This document shows positions 1 to 7,493 of a stretch of DNA of 64,000 bases, piece by piece (position 1 is the first letter of the stretch; every line of letters begins with the position of its first letter). A program made the translations under genes and the position numbers. This DNA is from Amycolatopsis japonica (GTDB lineage: Bacteria > Actinomycetota > Actinomycetes > Mycobacteriales > Pseudonocardiaceae): contig NZ_CP008953.1 of NCBI RefSeq assembly GCF_000732925.1, forward strand, positions 7,006,001-7,070,000, written 5' to 3'. The notes under the pieces are model-generated. The model had not been told where the DNA came from, searched no databases, and saw only the letters and a list, made by a program, of their open reading frames with translations.

Positions 1-732
1 GCCATCCCGGCCGGCGGCGCGGAGATCCCGACGTTCCTCTCGTACCTGACCGAAAAGCGGCTGTCGAAGCACAAGGACGAATTCGGCAAGGGCGCCATCG
101 AAGGCGTCGCGGGTCCGGAAGCGGCCGCGTCGTCCTCGGCGGCGGGCACGCTGGTCTCGATGCTGACGCTGGGCCTGCCGACCACCGCGGTCGCGGCCGT
201 GATGCTGGCGGCGTTCCAGCAGTACGGCATCCAGCCGGGTCCGCTGCTGTTCGAACGCGAGTCGAAGCTGGTGTGGGGCCTGATCGCCTCGCTGTTCGTC
301 GGCCTGACGCTGCTGCTGGTGCTGAACCTGCCGCTGGCGCCGCTGTGGGCGAAGCTGCTGCGCATCCCGCGGCCGTACCTCTACGCGGGCATCCTGTTCT
401 TCGCCAGTGTCGGCGCGTACGCGGTCAACGCGGACATCTTCGACCTGCTGGTGATGTTCGTGATCGGCCTGATCGGGTTCGCGATGCGCCGCTACGGATT
501 GCCGGTGCTGCCGGCGATCATCGGCGTGATCCTCGGCCCGGCCGCCGAACAGCAGATGCGGCGCGCGCTGCAGCTCAGTGACGGCTCGCTGACCGGGCTG
601 GTCAACACGCCGTTCGCGATCGTGGTCTACGTGATCATCCTGGTGATCCTGTTCTTCCCGGTGATCAAGCGTTTCCTTCCTGCCCGTCCCACCGCTCCCG
701 AGGCGGAGCCCAAGGACAAGGTCGACGCCTGA
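1..732 (+). CDS. Tripartite tricarboxylate transporter permease, TctA family (3' part)
   Basis: The gene runs in from before the window, and its reading frame is open from base 1 to a TGA at 730-732, giving about 243 residues. The first visible residues (GAEIPTFLSY, then EKRLSKHKDEFG and GAIEGVAGPEAA) and the following TLGLPTT segment are typical of the second half of TctA, the large membrane subunit of TTT-family carboxylate importers. Five or more hydrophobic helices follow, with a charged tail. TctB and the periplasmic TctC would be expected upstream, outside the window. A Rho-independent terminator follows directly. Confidence 0.9.
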   Translation, partial: AIPAGGAEIPTFLSYLTEKRLSKHKDEFGKGAIEGVAGPEAAASSSAAGTLVSMLTLGLPTTAVAAVMLAAFQQYGIQPGPLLFERESKLVWGLIASLFVGLTLLLVLNLPLAPLWAKLLRIPRPYLYAGILFFASVGAYAVNADIFDLLVMFVIGLIGFAMRRYGLPVLPAIIGVILGPAAEQQMRRALQLSDGSLTGLVNTPFAIVVYVIILVILFFPVIKRFLPARPTAPEAEPKDKVDA

Positions 733-746
733 CCAGCGGGAACCCG

Positions 747-780
747 GCCCGGCCTCGACTGCCCCGAGGCCGGGCCTTTC
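747..780 (+). terminator. Rho-independent terminator after tctA
   Basis: Perfect 11-bp stem GCCCGGCCTCG (747-757) and CGAGGCCGGGC (765-775) with a 7-nt loop, followed by CTTTCTCCCT. It lies 15 bp after the tctA stop. Confidence 0.85.
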
Positions 781-802
781 TCCCTCTCCGGAAGGAGGGA
801 AC

Positions 803-1408
803 TTGTCCGCGCGAGTGATCTTTCCGGCGCCTCACGGCGACAGGATCGGCCTCATGCAGATCCTTCATCGTCCTCCGGCCGTCAGTGACACCGAACGACC
901 GGTTCCCCGCTGGGCGATGCGCCTGGCTTACGCGCTCCCCTGGCTCCTCCTGCCTTCGTGCCTGTGGCGGCTGCCCTTCGCCGTGCATTTCGAAATGGGC
1001 CAGATCCACGATCGCGAGATGCCGGACTACTGGCTGAGCGTCCCGTACGTCCTCACGCTCAGTGTGCTTTCCGAAGTGATCGCGCTCCTGGCCATCGGGC
1101 TGGTCCGGGGCTGGGGCGAAGTGGTGCCCCGCTGGATCCCGTTCCTCGGCGGCAAACCCGTCCGGCCCCTTGCGGCAGCCGTCCCCGCCGTGGTCGGCGG
1201 CTTGATTCTCACAGCGCTCTTCAGCTCGATCCCCCTCGGTGACGGCCATCGGCTCGGCCTGTTCGGCGTCGCCGAAAACGTCGCTTACGTCAACGCGGGC
1301 TGGGAAACGCTGGCCGCGATCTGCACCGCGCCACTCGCCCTGTGGGGACCGATCACCATCGTTCTGGGGCTCGCCTACCACCACCGCCGAAAGGTAACGA
1401 AAGCATAA
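803..1408 (+). CDS. Small multi-pass membrane protein, unknown function
   Basis: 201 residues if started at the TTG at 803, which follows GGAGGG at 794-799 very closely. GTG at 815 and ATG at 854 are in-frame alternatives. About four hydrophobic segments are visible: one near residues 40-55 (ALPWLLLPSCLWRLPF), one near 75-100, one near 130-150 and one near the C-terminus. The charged N-terminus and the basic tail (HHRRKVTKA) suggest a plain integral membrane protein. I do not recognise a family. It stands alone between the tctA terminator and the secreted protein downstream. Confidence 0.7.
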   Translation: MSARVIFPAPHGDRIGLMQILHRPPAVSDTERPVPRWAMRLAYALPWLLLPSCLWRLPFAVHFEMGQIHDREMPDYWLSVPYVLTLSVLSEVIALLAIGLVRGWGEVVPRWIPFLGGKPVRPLAAAVPAVVGGLILTALFSSIPLGDGHRLGLFGVAENVAYVNAGWETLAAICTAPLALWGPITIVLGLAYHHRRKVTKA

Positions 1409-1539
1409 CGGCGAGATCGCTTTTTGAACCGCCTCTCGTTCGGGGCCGTTTCAGCCAACACGGAGTCAGTGACGCCGGCACTCCCGGCGACGCATCCCCC
1501 GGGCTCCGGGCAACGACACCGAACGAGGTGAACAAGTTC

Positions 1540-3021
1540 ATGCCCCGTAACCAAAGATCCGCCGGCCGCCACCGCATGGCGCGCCGCACCAAGGTCGCCA
1601 CGGGCGCCACCGCCTTCGCCATCGCCGTCGGCGGGATCGTCGTGGTCACCACGACCGGAACCCCCGACGCCGCCAGGGCCGACGGCGCGGACAAGTCGTT
1701 CTTCATCGACATCACGAAGGTCCCCCGCGGCAACAACGTCAACCTCGACCTCGCGAAACGAGGCGCACGAGGGACGTTCACCGTGGACTGCGGCCGCAAC
1801 GAGAACGGCCACTTCAACGGCGACAACTTCATCGCGCAGCCCGGCGTCCGCAATGGAGCCGAGCATCTGCACGACTACGTCGGGAACCTTTCGACCAACG
1901 CGGATTCGAACAACAAGAGCCTGCTGCGCGCGGGCACCACCTGCAAGAACGGGGACAAGTCGGCCTACTTCTGGCCGGTGATCCGGATCAACACCGAGGA
2001 AGAGGAAGAGAACGAGGCCGCGAACGAGGAGAAACTCGCCGCCGATCGCGTCGACGCCGCCAAGGACGAGGCCGCCGCCCAGGTCGACTGCCCCGACGTC
2101 GCCAGCGAACTCAGTGAACTCAGCGAAGTCCCCGACCAGGCCGTGCCCGCGATCGACGAGAACCTCGACAAACTCGACCGGGAGTCCGAGAACGCGAACA
2201 ACCAGCTGGCGCAAGGAAAACAAGCCGGCCAAGTGCTCGACGAGCTGAAGAACAAGCGGAAGCCGTCGATCAAGCAGATCGGCGACACCATGCGGCAGGC
2301 CGGCCAGCCGGTCGCGAAGAACGAAGACCAGCTCGCCGGCTGTGCCGTGAAGCAGAACGGCAAGGGCGGTCTCGACAACGGCGGCGACAACAGCAACGTC
2401 AACGCCGCCGGTGACGCCGAGAAGAAGAAGTCCGACGGCAAGGCGGCCGACCTGCCCGGCGTCAACGACAACAACGAGATCGGCAACAACGAAGGCGAGA
2501 TCCAGCGCGCCGAGAAGGTCGACCTGACCTTCACCAGCGGCGGCGCCCGCCGTGTCGTCGCGATGCCGAAGTTCCTGCGCGTGCTCTACGGCGACGCCAA
2601 GCAGAGCACCAACGGCCCGGCCAACGCCCGGCCGAGCTGGACCTGCACCGGCTTCGAGGACCGGCTCACCGAGCTGTACCCGATCTGCCCGCGGGGCAGC
2701 AAGGTCACCCGCGTCCACTCGTTCCCGAACTGCTGGGACGGGAAGAACACCGACAGCGCGAACCACCGCACGCATATCGTGTTCTCCGACCGCAACGGGA
2801 AATGCCCGCGTGGCTTCAAGAACGTGCCGCAGCTGCGGATCACGCTGGTGTACAACATCCCGTCGAACATCCAGGCCGCCGGGCAGTACGCGGTCGACGC
2901 CTTTGCTCAGGAGAAGCACAACCCGCGCTCCGACCACGACGACTTCGCGAACGTCATGTCGCAGCGGCTGATGAACCAGCTGGTGAGGTGCATCAACAGC
3001 GGTAAACGCTGCCGACAGTGA
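1540..3021 (+). CDS. Secreted DUF1996 domain-containing protein
   Basis: 494 residues from ATG 1540, preceded by GAGGTG with good spacing. The N-terminus is basic, then hydrophobic (ATAFAIAVGGIVVVTTTG), giving a signal peptide or anchor. The DUF1996 signature is split. The first part, around residues 60-150, contains FFIDITKVPRG, AEHLHDYVGN and AYFWPVIRI. The second, around residues 330-490, contains VAMPKFLRVLYGDAK, ANHRTHIVF and HDDFANVMSQR. A charged segment of about 170 residues rich in E, D, N and K separates them. DUF1996 is often near carbohydrate-active domains, but its activity is not known to me. A very strong hairpin follows the stop. Confidence 0.88.
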   Translation: MPRNQRSAGRHRMARRTKVATGATAFAIAVGGIVVVTTTGTPDAARADGADKSFFIDITKVPRGNNVNLDLAKRGARGTFTVDCGRNENGHFNGDNFIAQPGVRNGAEHLHDYVGNLSTNADSNNKSLLRAGTTCKNGDKSAYFWPVIRINTEEEEENEAANEEKLAADRVDAAKDEAAAQVDCPDVASELSELSEVPDQAVPAIDENLDKLDRESENANNQLAQGKQAGQVLDELKNKRKPSIKQIGDTMRQAGQPVAKNEDQLAGCAVKQNGKGGLDNGGDNSNVNAAGDAEKKKSDGKAADLPGVNDNNEIGNNEGEIQRAEKVDLTFTSGGARRVVAMPKFLRVLYGDAKQSTNGPANARPSWTCTGFEDRLTELYPICPRGSKVTRVHSFPNCWDGKNTDSANHRTHIVFSDRNGKCPRGFKNVPQLRITLVYNIPSNIQAAGQYAVDAFAQEKHNPRSDHDDFANVMSQRLMNQLVRCINSGKRCRQ

Positions 3022-3027
3022 CTCAAA

Positions 3028-3073
3028 CTCGTGAGTGGCGAGGACGGTTAGAACCGTCCTCGCCACTCACGAG
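3028..3073. terminator. Perfect 22-bp hairpin, bidirectional terminator candidate
   Basis: Arms 3028-3049 and 3052-3073 are exact reverse complements (outer bases CTCGTGAGTGG and CCACTCACGAG) around the 2-nt centre AG. It lies 6 bp after the DUF1996 stop and between convergent genes. Confidence 0.75.
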
Positions 3074-3131
3074 GTCTCTGCGAGAGGGCGCGGCGGGGAT
3101 GACCCGCGCCCCCACCCCCCGCGCCGGGGGT

Positions 3132-3173
3132 CCGGTTCCCGGCCCGGCGTAGGGGTACCGGGCCGGGAACCGG
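3132..3173. terminator. Perfect 16-bp hairpin between convergent genes
   Basis: CCGGTTCCCGGCCCGG (3132-3147) pairs exactly with 3158-3173 around a 10-nt loop. It lies 48 bp beyond the end of the reverse-strand cyclase-like gene and may terminate that gene. No gene is seen in 3022-3221 other than these two hairpins. Confidence 0.6.
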
Positions 3174-3221
3174 CGAGCGATACGGTTTTCCCTCCCTGGA
3201 AACCGGACCGCCCGGTCTGGG

Positions 3222-3911
3222 TCAGGCCGTCGTGGACAACCGGCTCACCCGGTCGAACACGAGCGGCACCGCGACGGCGGGGTTCAGTTCGGCGAGGACC
3301 GCTTCCGCGTCCAAGCCGGGCAAGTGGATCCACGCGCTGTCGGCGAAGTCCGGGGTGGTGACGCTGATCCGGGCGCAGCGGGCGGGCGGGACCAGCGCGA
3401 CCCCGAACGGCTCGACCACGTTGCGCCACACGGATTGCGAGACGATCATCCCGGCGCCGAACTTGTCGCCCGTCGGATCCGAACGGCACCAGTAGCCCAC
3501 GGCGTCGTTGAAGGTCGAGGCGCACAGCAGCCGGGTCAGCGTGATGTACGTGCGGTGGTAGCGGTGGTTGTCCGCCATCGGTCCCATGTGGACCGCCACC
3601 CGTGCCCGCATCGGCACCCTGGCGTAGCGGTTACGGGTCCGGAGCAGATGGTCCAGGTGGAACGCGACCTCGCAGAGCTGCCCGACGGCGTGGTCCGGAT
3701 ACGCGACCATCAGCCCATCCCCGGTCTCCCGGAAGTGACGCGCTTCCCCCGGGGCGAGCCCCACCGCGTTGAACGAGCGGGAAACCAGCGTTTCCATCTC
3801 GGTCTTCATCGGGTCCAGCAGGTCGTCGCTGGCCTTGGACGAACCGACGATGTCGACGGAAAGCACGGCGTGGGTGTGCGCGTTGTATCGGCCTGAGGTC
3901 AGCACCTGCAT
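3222..3911 (-). CDS. Class III nucleotidyl cyclase-like protein
   Basis: 229 residues from ATG 3911, chosen because GGAGGGG precedes it by 8-9 bases; a longer frame upstream has no such signal. Two class III cyclase metal-binding segments are visible: AVLSVDIVGSS near residue 12-22 and RETGDGLMVAY near residue 60-70, each with the expected Asp. ARVAVHMGPM matches the following core strand. The Lys normally found ahead of GD appears to be Arg, and the usual Asn of the Asn-Arg pair appears to be Thr (ITLTRLL). Activity or specificity may therefore be altered. No membrane segment is seen. It lies downstream of a Crp/Fnr gene and carries its own upstream copy of the palindrome shared by this locus. 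Confidence 0.7.
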   Translation of the reverse strand: MQVLTSGRYNAHTHAVLSVDIVGSSKASDDLLDPMKTEMETLVSRSFNAVGLAPGEARHFRETGDGLMVAYPDHAVGQLCEVAFHLDHLLRTRNRYARVPMRARVAVHMGPMADNHRYHRTYITLTRLLCASTFNDAVGYWCRSDPTGDKFGAGMIVSQSVWRNVVEPFGVALVPPARCARISVTTPDFADSAWIHLPGLDAEAVLAELNPAVAVPLVFDRVSRLSTTA

Positions 3912-3983
3912 CTCTGCGACCCCTCCCCTGATCGGTGAAAACTGGCGGCAGGAAGCAGTGTTCCCACTCCTCACCGGAAGTTC

Positions 3984-3999
3984 TGTTCGGAACCGAACA
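3984..3999. promoter_or_regulatory. Palindromic operator TGTTCGG-N2-CCGAACA, copy 1
   Basis: TGTTCGG-AA-CCGAACA lies 73 bp upstream of the cyclase-like start. The same 7-2-7 palindrome recurs at 5163-5178 in front of the small-protein/Crp pair. Confidence 0.6.
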
Positions 4000-4032
4000 A
4001 AACGTGACCTCGCGATGGTCAACGCCAGTGAG

Positions 4033-4734
4033 CTAAGTCACACCTTTTTCCGTGATCACCCGCAATGCCTCGCGGTCGATGACGGTGATCGCACGGCGCG
4101 AACTGGCCACAACTCCCGCCTTCCGGAGTTTGTCCAGCGCCTGCGCGACCATGGTCCGGCCCATCGGGATGAACTGCGCGAGTTCGTCCTGGCTCAACGG
4201 GATCCCGATGCGCCAGCCGGCGGGTGTCCGGATGCCACAGACGTCGACCAGGTAGTCCAGCCGGGTCGCGACCCTCGCCACCGCCTGCGGTTTCCACGAC
4301 TGGGTCCGCTGACGCTGGGCGAGCACGAACCGCCGGGCGACGCTGACGAGCACTTCGCGCATCGCCGCCGGATGATCCAGCAGGAACCGGTTGAACTCGC
4401 TCGCCGCGATGCGCCGGACGTGCACCTCCTCGATGGCGACCACGTCGGCCATCCGGATACCGCCCGCGATCACCGCGATCTCGCCGTGCAGATCGCCGGG
4501 CACGCCGACGTCGAGGATGACCGTCGCGCCCATCCGATCCGCGCTGGTCACCTTCACGTAGCCGTACCGCAGCAACATGACGAAGTCGCCGGGCTCGCCC
4601 GCCCGCATCAGCGCCTGTCTGGCCTCGTAGGTCTGCGGGGTCCCCATCTCCAGCAACCGGGCGCGGACGGGTTCGTCCAGTCGCTCCAGGAACGGACGTT
4701 CTCTCTCTTCGGCGGCCTCTTGGCCCAAACCCAC
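4033..4734 (-). CDS. Crp/Fnr-family transcriptional regulator
   Basis: 233 residues from GTG 4734, which has GGGAGGG six bases upstream; an in-frame ATG at 4860 lies inside the neighbouring gene and is unlikely. It has an N-terminal cyclic-nucleotide-binding fold (about residues 10-130) with GEIAVIAGG, then the C-terminal winged helix with SQDELAQFIPMGRTMVAQAL. In the phosphate-binding cassette the usual Ser/Thr after Arg is Met (GGIRMAD), so canonical cAMP binding is doubtful. In the recognition helix the Glu and second Arg of E. coli CRP are Thr and Gln. This predicts a site other than TGTGA-N6-TCACA. It starts 29 bp after the small gene upstream. Confidence 0.88.
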   Translation of the reverse strand: MGLGQEAAEERERPFLERLDEPVRARLLEMGTPQTYEARQALMRAGEPGDFVMLLRYGYVKVTSADRMGATVILDVGVPGDLHGEIAVIAGGIRMADVVAIEEVHVRRIAASEFNRFLLDHPAAMREVLVSVARRFVLAQRQRTQSWKPQAVARVATRLDYLVDVCGIRTPAGWRIGIPLSQDELAQFIPMGRTMVAQALDKLRKAGVVASSRRAITVIDREALRVITEKGVT

Positions 4735-4763
4735 GAAACACCCTCCCAGGCAGTCGTGAACAC

Positions 4764-5129
4764 CTATCGCGGAGAGTAACCGAGTCGGCCACCCGATCCG
4801 GCGGCGGAACCGTCGTGGGTGGTGAAGATGCCCAGCCGGACCAGTTCCGATCTGATCCACTCGGCCAACCGGTGCAACGGCCCGTCTTCGGCCTCGACGA
4901 AATAGCTGTCCACGATCTGGTGTCGCCTATCGGCGTGCTTCGCCGCATAAAGCAGCGCTGACCGTACCTCCGACACCTTCAGCGGAGCGACCTTGATCCC
5001 TGGAGCGGGCCGCACGGTGCTTTTGGCGGCCATCACCGCCAGCACGGCCTCCTCCAGGCTGAACCGGTGCTCCACCGGCACGACCACATGTTCCACGCCC
5101 TCGACAACCCGGCGCCCGATCAACGGCAT
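4764..5129 (-). CDS. Small protein of unknown function, first gene of the Crp pair
   Basis: 121 residues from ATG 5129. It is mixed alpha/beta in appearance with no signal peptide or membrane segment. The C-terminal half (DSYFVEAEDGPLHRLAEWI) looks helical, and the last 15 residues are Gly/Ser-rich. I do not recognise a family. It ends 29 bp before the Crp/Fnr start and is probably co-transcribed with it. Its upstream region holds the second copy of the 16-bp palindrome, 34 bp before the start, a fitting place for repression or autoregulation. Confidence 0.65.
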   Translation of the reverse strand: MPLIGRRVVEGVEHVVVPVEHRFSLEEAVLAVMAAKSTVRPAPGIKVAPLKVSEVRSALLYAAKHADRRHQIVDSYFVEAEDGPLHRLAEWIRSELVRLGIFTTHDGSAAGSGGRLGYSPR

Positions 5130-5162
5130 GCTGTCAGATCAGCATGGCGCACGGCCGTAGTC

Positions 5163-5178
5163 TGTTCGGCACCGAACA
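5163..5178. promoter_or_regulatory. Palindromic operator TGTTCGG-N2-CCGAACA, copy 2
   Basis: TGTTCGG-CA-CCGAACA has the same arms and spacing as the copy at 3984-3999. It sits between the small gene (start 5129) and the stop of the membrane-protein gene at 5180. Confidence 0.65.
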
Positions 5179-5179
5179 C

Positions 5180-5701
5180 TCACCCCGGTTCGACCGCCGC
5201 GAGAGCGACTTCGAGCCTTTCCTGGTACAGCCTCATCCGCTGGACGAGCACCACCCCGACCGGGGTCCCGTCCCGCACGTGCCGCTCCAGCCTGTCGGTG
5301 ATCTGGCTCGTCTCGTCCCTCAGCTCGTCGACTTCCGGAGTGTTCCGGTTCTTGTGCTCTTCGAGTCGCGCCGCCGCCCGCCGGAAGGCTCCGGAAAGCT
5401 CCGTTTCGCCCGGCCGCAGCGTTTCGATGGCCGTCAGCGCCCGGCCGAGCAGGCTGAAGTGATCGTGCCGGACGGGCTGCGGCGCACGCTTCTTTTCCCG
5501 CGCCTCCCGCACCGGCTTCCGTCGTCGGCCGTTCAGCACGAAGAACGCGGTTTCGGCCGGGACCAGCACGGCCAGCGCGGCGGCCGCGCCGAAGAGCCAG
5601 GCCTGCGGATGCGGGTAGGTCACGGCGCGGCCGATCATCCCGGCGATCAGGCCCAGCACCACCGCGACGACGTGGAACGGCCGGTTGTCGTACTCGGCCA
5701 T
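5180..5701 (-). CDS. Two-helix membrane protein, last gene of the KAP/VWA operon
   Basis: 173 residues from ATG 5701, beginning one base after the VWA gene stop, so translation is likely coupled. Two hydrophobic helices (about residues 9-28 and 35-58) are followed by a basic stretch (NGRRRKPVREAREKKR) and a long helical, coiled-coil-like cytoplasmic tail rich in Arg and Glu. I do not recognise a family. Position in a three-gene operon suggests a membrane partner of the VWA protein. Confidence 0.75.
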   Translation of the reverse strand: MAEYDNRPFHVVAVVLGLIAGMIGRAVTYPHPQAWLFGAAAALAVLVPAETAFFVLNGRRRKPVREAREKKRAPQPVRHDHFSLLGRALTAIETLRPGETELSGAFRRAAARLEEHKNRNTPEVDELRDETSQITDRLERHVRDGTPVGVVLVQRMRLYQERLEVALAAVEPG

Positions 5702-5702
5702 G

Positions 5703-7457
5703 TCAGAAGTTGCTGAAGACGTTGACGAACATCTTGTCGATGCCGTACGGGTCGACGGCCTGATAGCTGCGGGCCTTGGACTTCTGCGCGATCTCGTCGA
5801 GGACGCGGCTGTCGGCCTGCGCGCCGTAGGCCATGGTGAAGATCCGGACGGAGTTGTCCAGCCGATCGGCGTCGACGTTCTGCAGCACCTGCTCCTTCGT
5901 CCCGGCTTCGGTGTTCTCTCCGTCGGTCAGGAAGACGACGGCGTTGATCAGGTTCGGATCGAACTCCCGCCGCATCTTGTCGTTGGCCGCCATCACCGTC
6001 TGGTACAGCGCCGTGTCCCCTCTCGGGGTCAGGTTCTCGACCAGCTGGAGCATCGGGCCGCGGACGTTCTTGACCTTGCCGATCGGCATCTTCTCCTCGT
6101 ACCCGTCCGAAAAGGTCCACAGCCCGACCTCGTCCTCGGGATGCAGGTACTCGAGTTGTTTCCGGATCGCGGGTTTCAGCAGGGCGATGCGGCTCTCGGA
6201 ATACGGTTTGTCCTTGCGGTTCTTGTCGAACGGCTCGTTCATCGAACCGGACAGGTCCAGCACCAGCAGGATCCGGCCGCGCCGCTGCGTGTACTCCCAG
6301 CCGTCCAGCATCTTCTGGATCTGCTCGCCGGTGGGGACGCCGATCTTCGGGGGTTCCTGGGTCCCCTGGGTGCCCACGATCCCGGCCAGATCCGGCCCCG
6401 GCCTGCCATCCGGGTCGCGGAACCCGAGATCGCGGAACCGCTTCTGCTGCCCCTCTTCCCGCAGGAAGGCGTAGAAGTCATCGGCGGCGGCCTGCTGCTC
6501 CGGCGACGCGCTCGCGGTGGTCAGGAAGGGGTGGTCGATCAGCATCGTCCCTTCCTTGGGGTGCACGGCGACCAGCGGGCGCAGCGGGGCGACGGGGTTC
6601 GCGTTCAGCTGCGCCGGATCCCCGGTCGGCACGCCGCGGTTGTAGAGGTAGACCATCTGCTCCTGCATCGCCATCGCGCTGATGTAGGGCGTGGGCTTCT
6701 TGCGGTCCTCGTCGTACAGCGTCTTGAGGAAGGCCACCGAATCGTCGCTGTAGTAGGCGACCGACGCCTCGATCCCGCGGACGAACTGCACGGTCTCCGC
6801 GGTCCCGATCTTGCCGTAGTCGCCGCCGGTCGCGGCGAAGTAGGTCGCGATGGTCGCCGCGAGCCCGGACGTCGACCGCCGCGGATTGTCCTTGCCGAGC
6901 GTGAAGTTGCCCCACTTCGCGTACTCCGCGCCCTTCGAGGCCCAGCCACCGTCCCGGTTCACCTGCAGGACGTCATTCCAGCCGAGGGTCTTTTCCGGCC
7001 AGCCCATCGCCTTGGCCATCGGTTCCGGCATCGCGATCACCATCGGACTGGTCGCGAGCGACGTCTTCGGCCCGGCCTTGATCCGCTCGCCCTTCCCTCG
7101 CTGCCGCAGCAGATCGAGCCAGAGCGAGGAACTCGGCATCCAGACCTGAGGCTCGGGCTGGTGCTGGTCGATGTCGTTCCAGCCGTCGGCGATGAGGTCG
7201 AGCGTGGCGCCCGAGGTCTTCTTGTGCGGGTCGACCTTCGCGCACTTGCCGCCGTCGAACGTCCGGCCGGTCTCGTTGTACCGCGCGGCCAGTTCGGCGA
7301 TCAGATCGCCCTTCTCCGTCGAGGAACTGGTGACCAGCCGGACGCAGTCGGACCTGGACGCGTTCGACGGCGCGGTGACCGTGGTCGCGAGCAGGACGAT
7401 CACGAGCGTCCCGACGAGCGCGCCGAAGACGAGCGAAAGCCAGCCTGATCTCCGCAT
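5703..7457 (-). CDS. Substrate-binding/VWA-domain protein
   Basis: 584 residues from ATG 7457, preceded by AGGGGG; an ATG ten codons upstream is less well placed. An N-terminal membrane anchor (about residues 5-27) is followed by a type-2 solute-binding-protein-like region (about 40-370, with VTSSSTEKGDLIAELAARYN and later GLAATIATYFAATGG). A von Willebrand A domain follows (about 395-575). The metal-ion site is complete: LVLDLSGSM, the Thr of PRGDTALYQ and the Asp of FLTDGEN. Proteins of this architecture are annotated in actinobacteria but are poorly understood. It starts 36 bp after the WD40-KAP gene and ends 1 bp before the membrane-protein start. Confidence 0.85.
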   Translation of the reverse strand: MRRSGWLSLVFGALVGTLVIVLLATTVTAPSNASRSDCVRLVTSSSTEKGDLIAELAARYNETGRTFDGGKCAKVDPHKKTSGATLDLIADGWNDIDQHQPEPQVWMPSSSLWLDLLRQRGKGERIKAGPKTSLATSPMVIAMPEPMAKAMGWPEKTLGWNDVLQVNRDGGWASKGAEYAKWGNFTLGKDNPRRSTSGLAATIATYFAATGGDYGKIGTAETVQFVRGIEASVAYYSDDSVAFLKTLYDEDRKKPTPYISAMAMQEQMVYLYNRGVPTGDPAQLNANPVAPLRPLVAVHPKEGTMLIDHPFLTTASASPEQQAAADDFYAFLREEGQQKRFRDLGFRDPDGRPGPDLAGIVGTQGTQEPPKIGVPTGEQIQKMLDGWEYTQRRGRILLVLDLSGSMNEPFDKNRKDKPYSESRIALLKPAIRKQLEYLHPEDEVGLWTFSDGYEEKMPIGKVKNVRGPMLQLVENLTPRGDTALYQTVMAANDKMRREFDPNLINAVVFLTDGENTEAGTKEQVLQNVDADRLDNSVRIFTMAYGAQADSRVLDEIAQKSKARSYQAVDPYGIDKMFVNVFSNF

Positions 7458-7493
7458 GCGCCGCCCCCTAGCCGTCGTAGCGGGCAAGTGTAG

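Noticed and set aside
1375..3066. 563-residue reverse open frame opposite the DUF1996 gene
   Set aside because: Composition is Val/Gly/Leu/Asp repeats created by the opposite strand, and it crosses the 22-bp hairpin.
5685..7448. 587-residue forward open frame opposite the VWA gene
   Set aside because: The reverse strand holds complete VWA MIDAS motifs; this frame has none.
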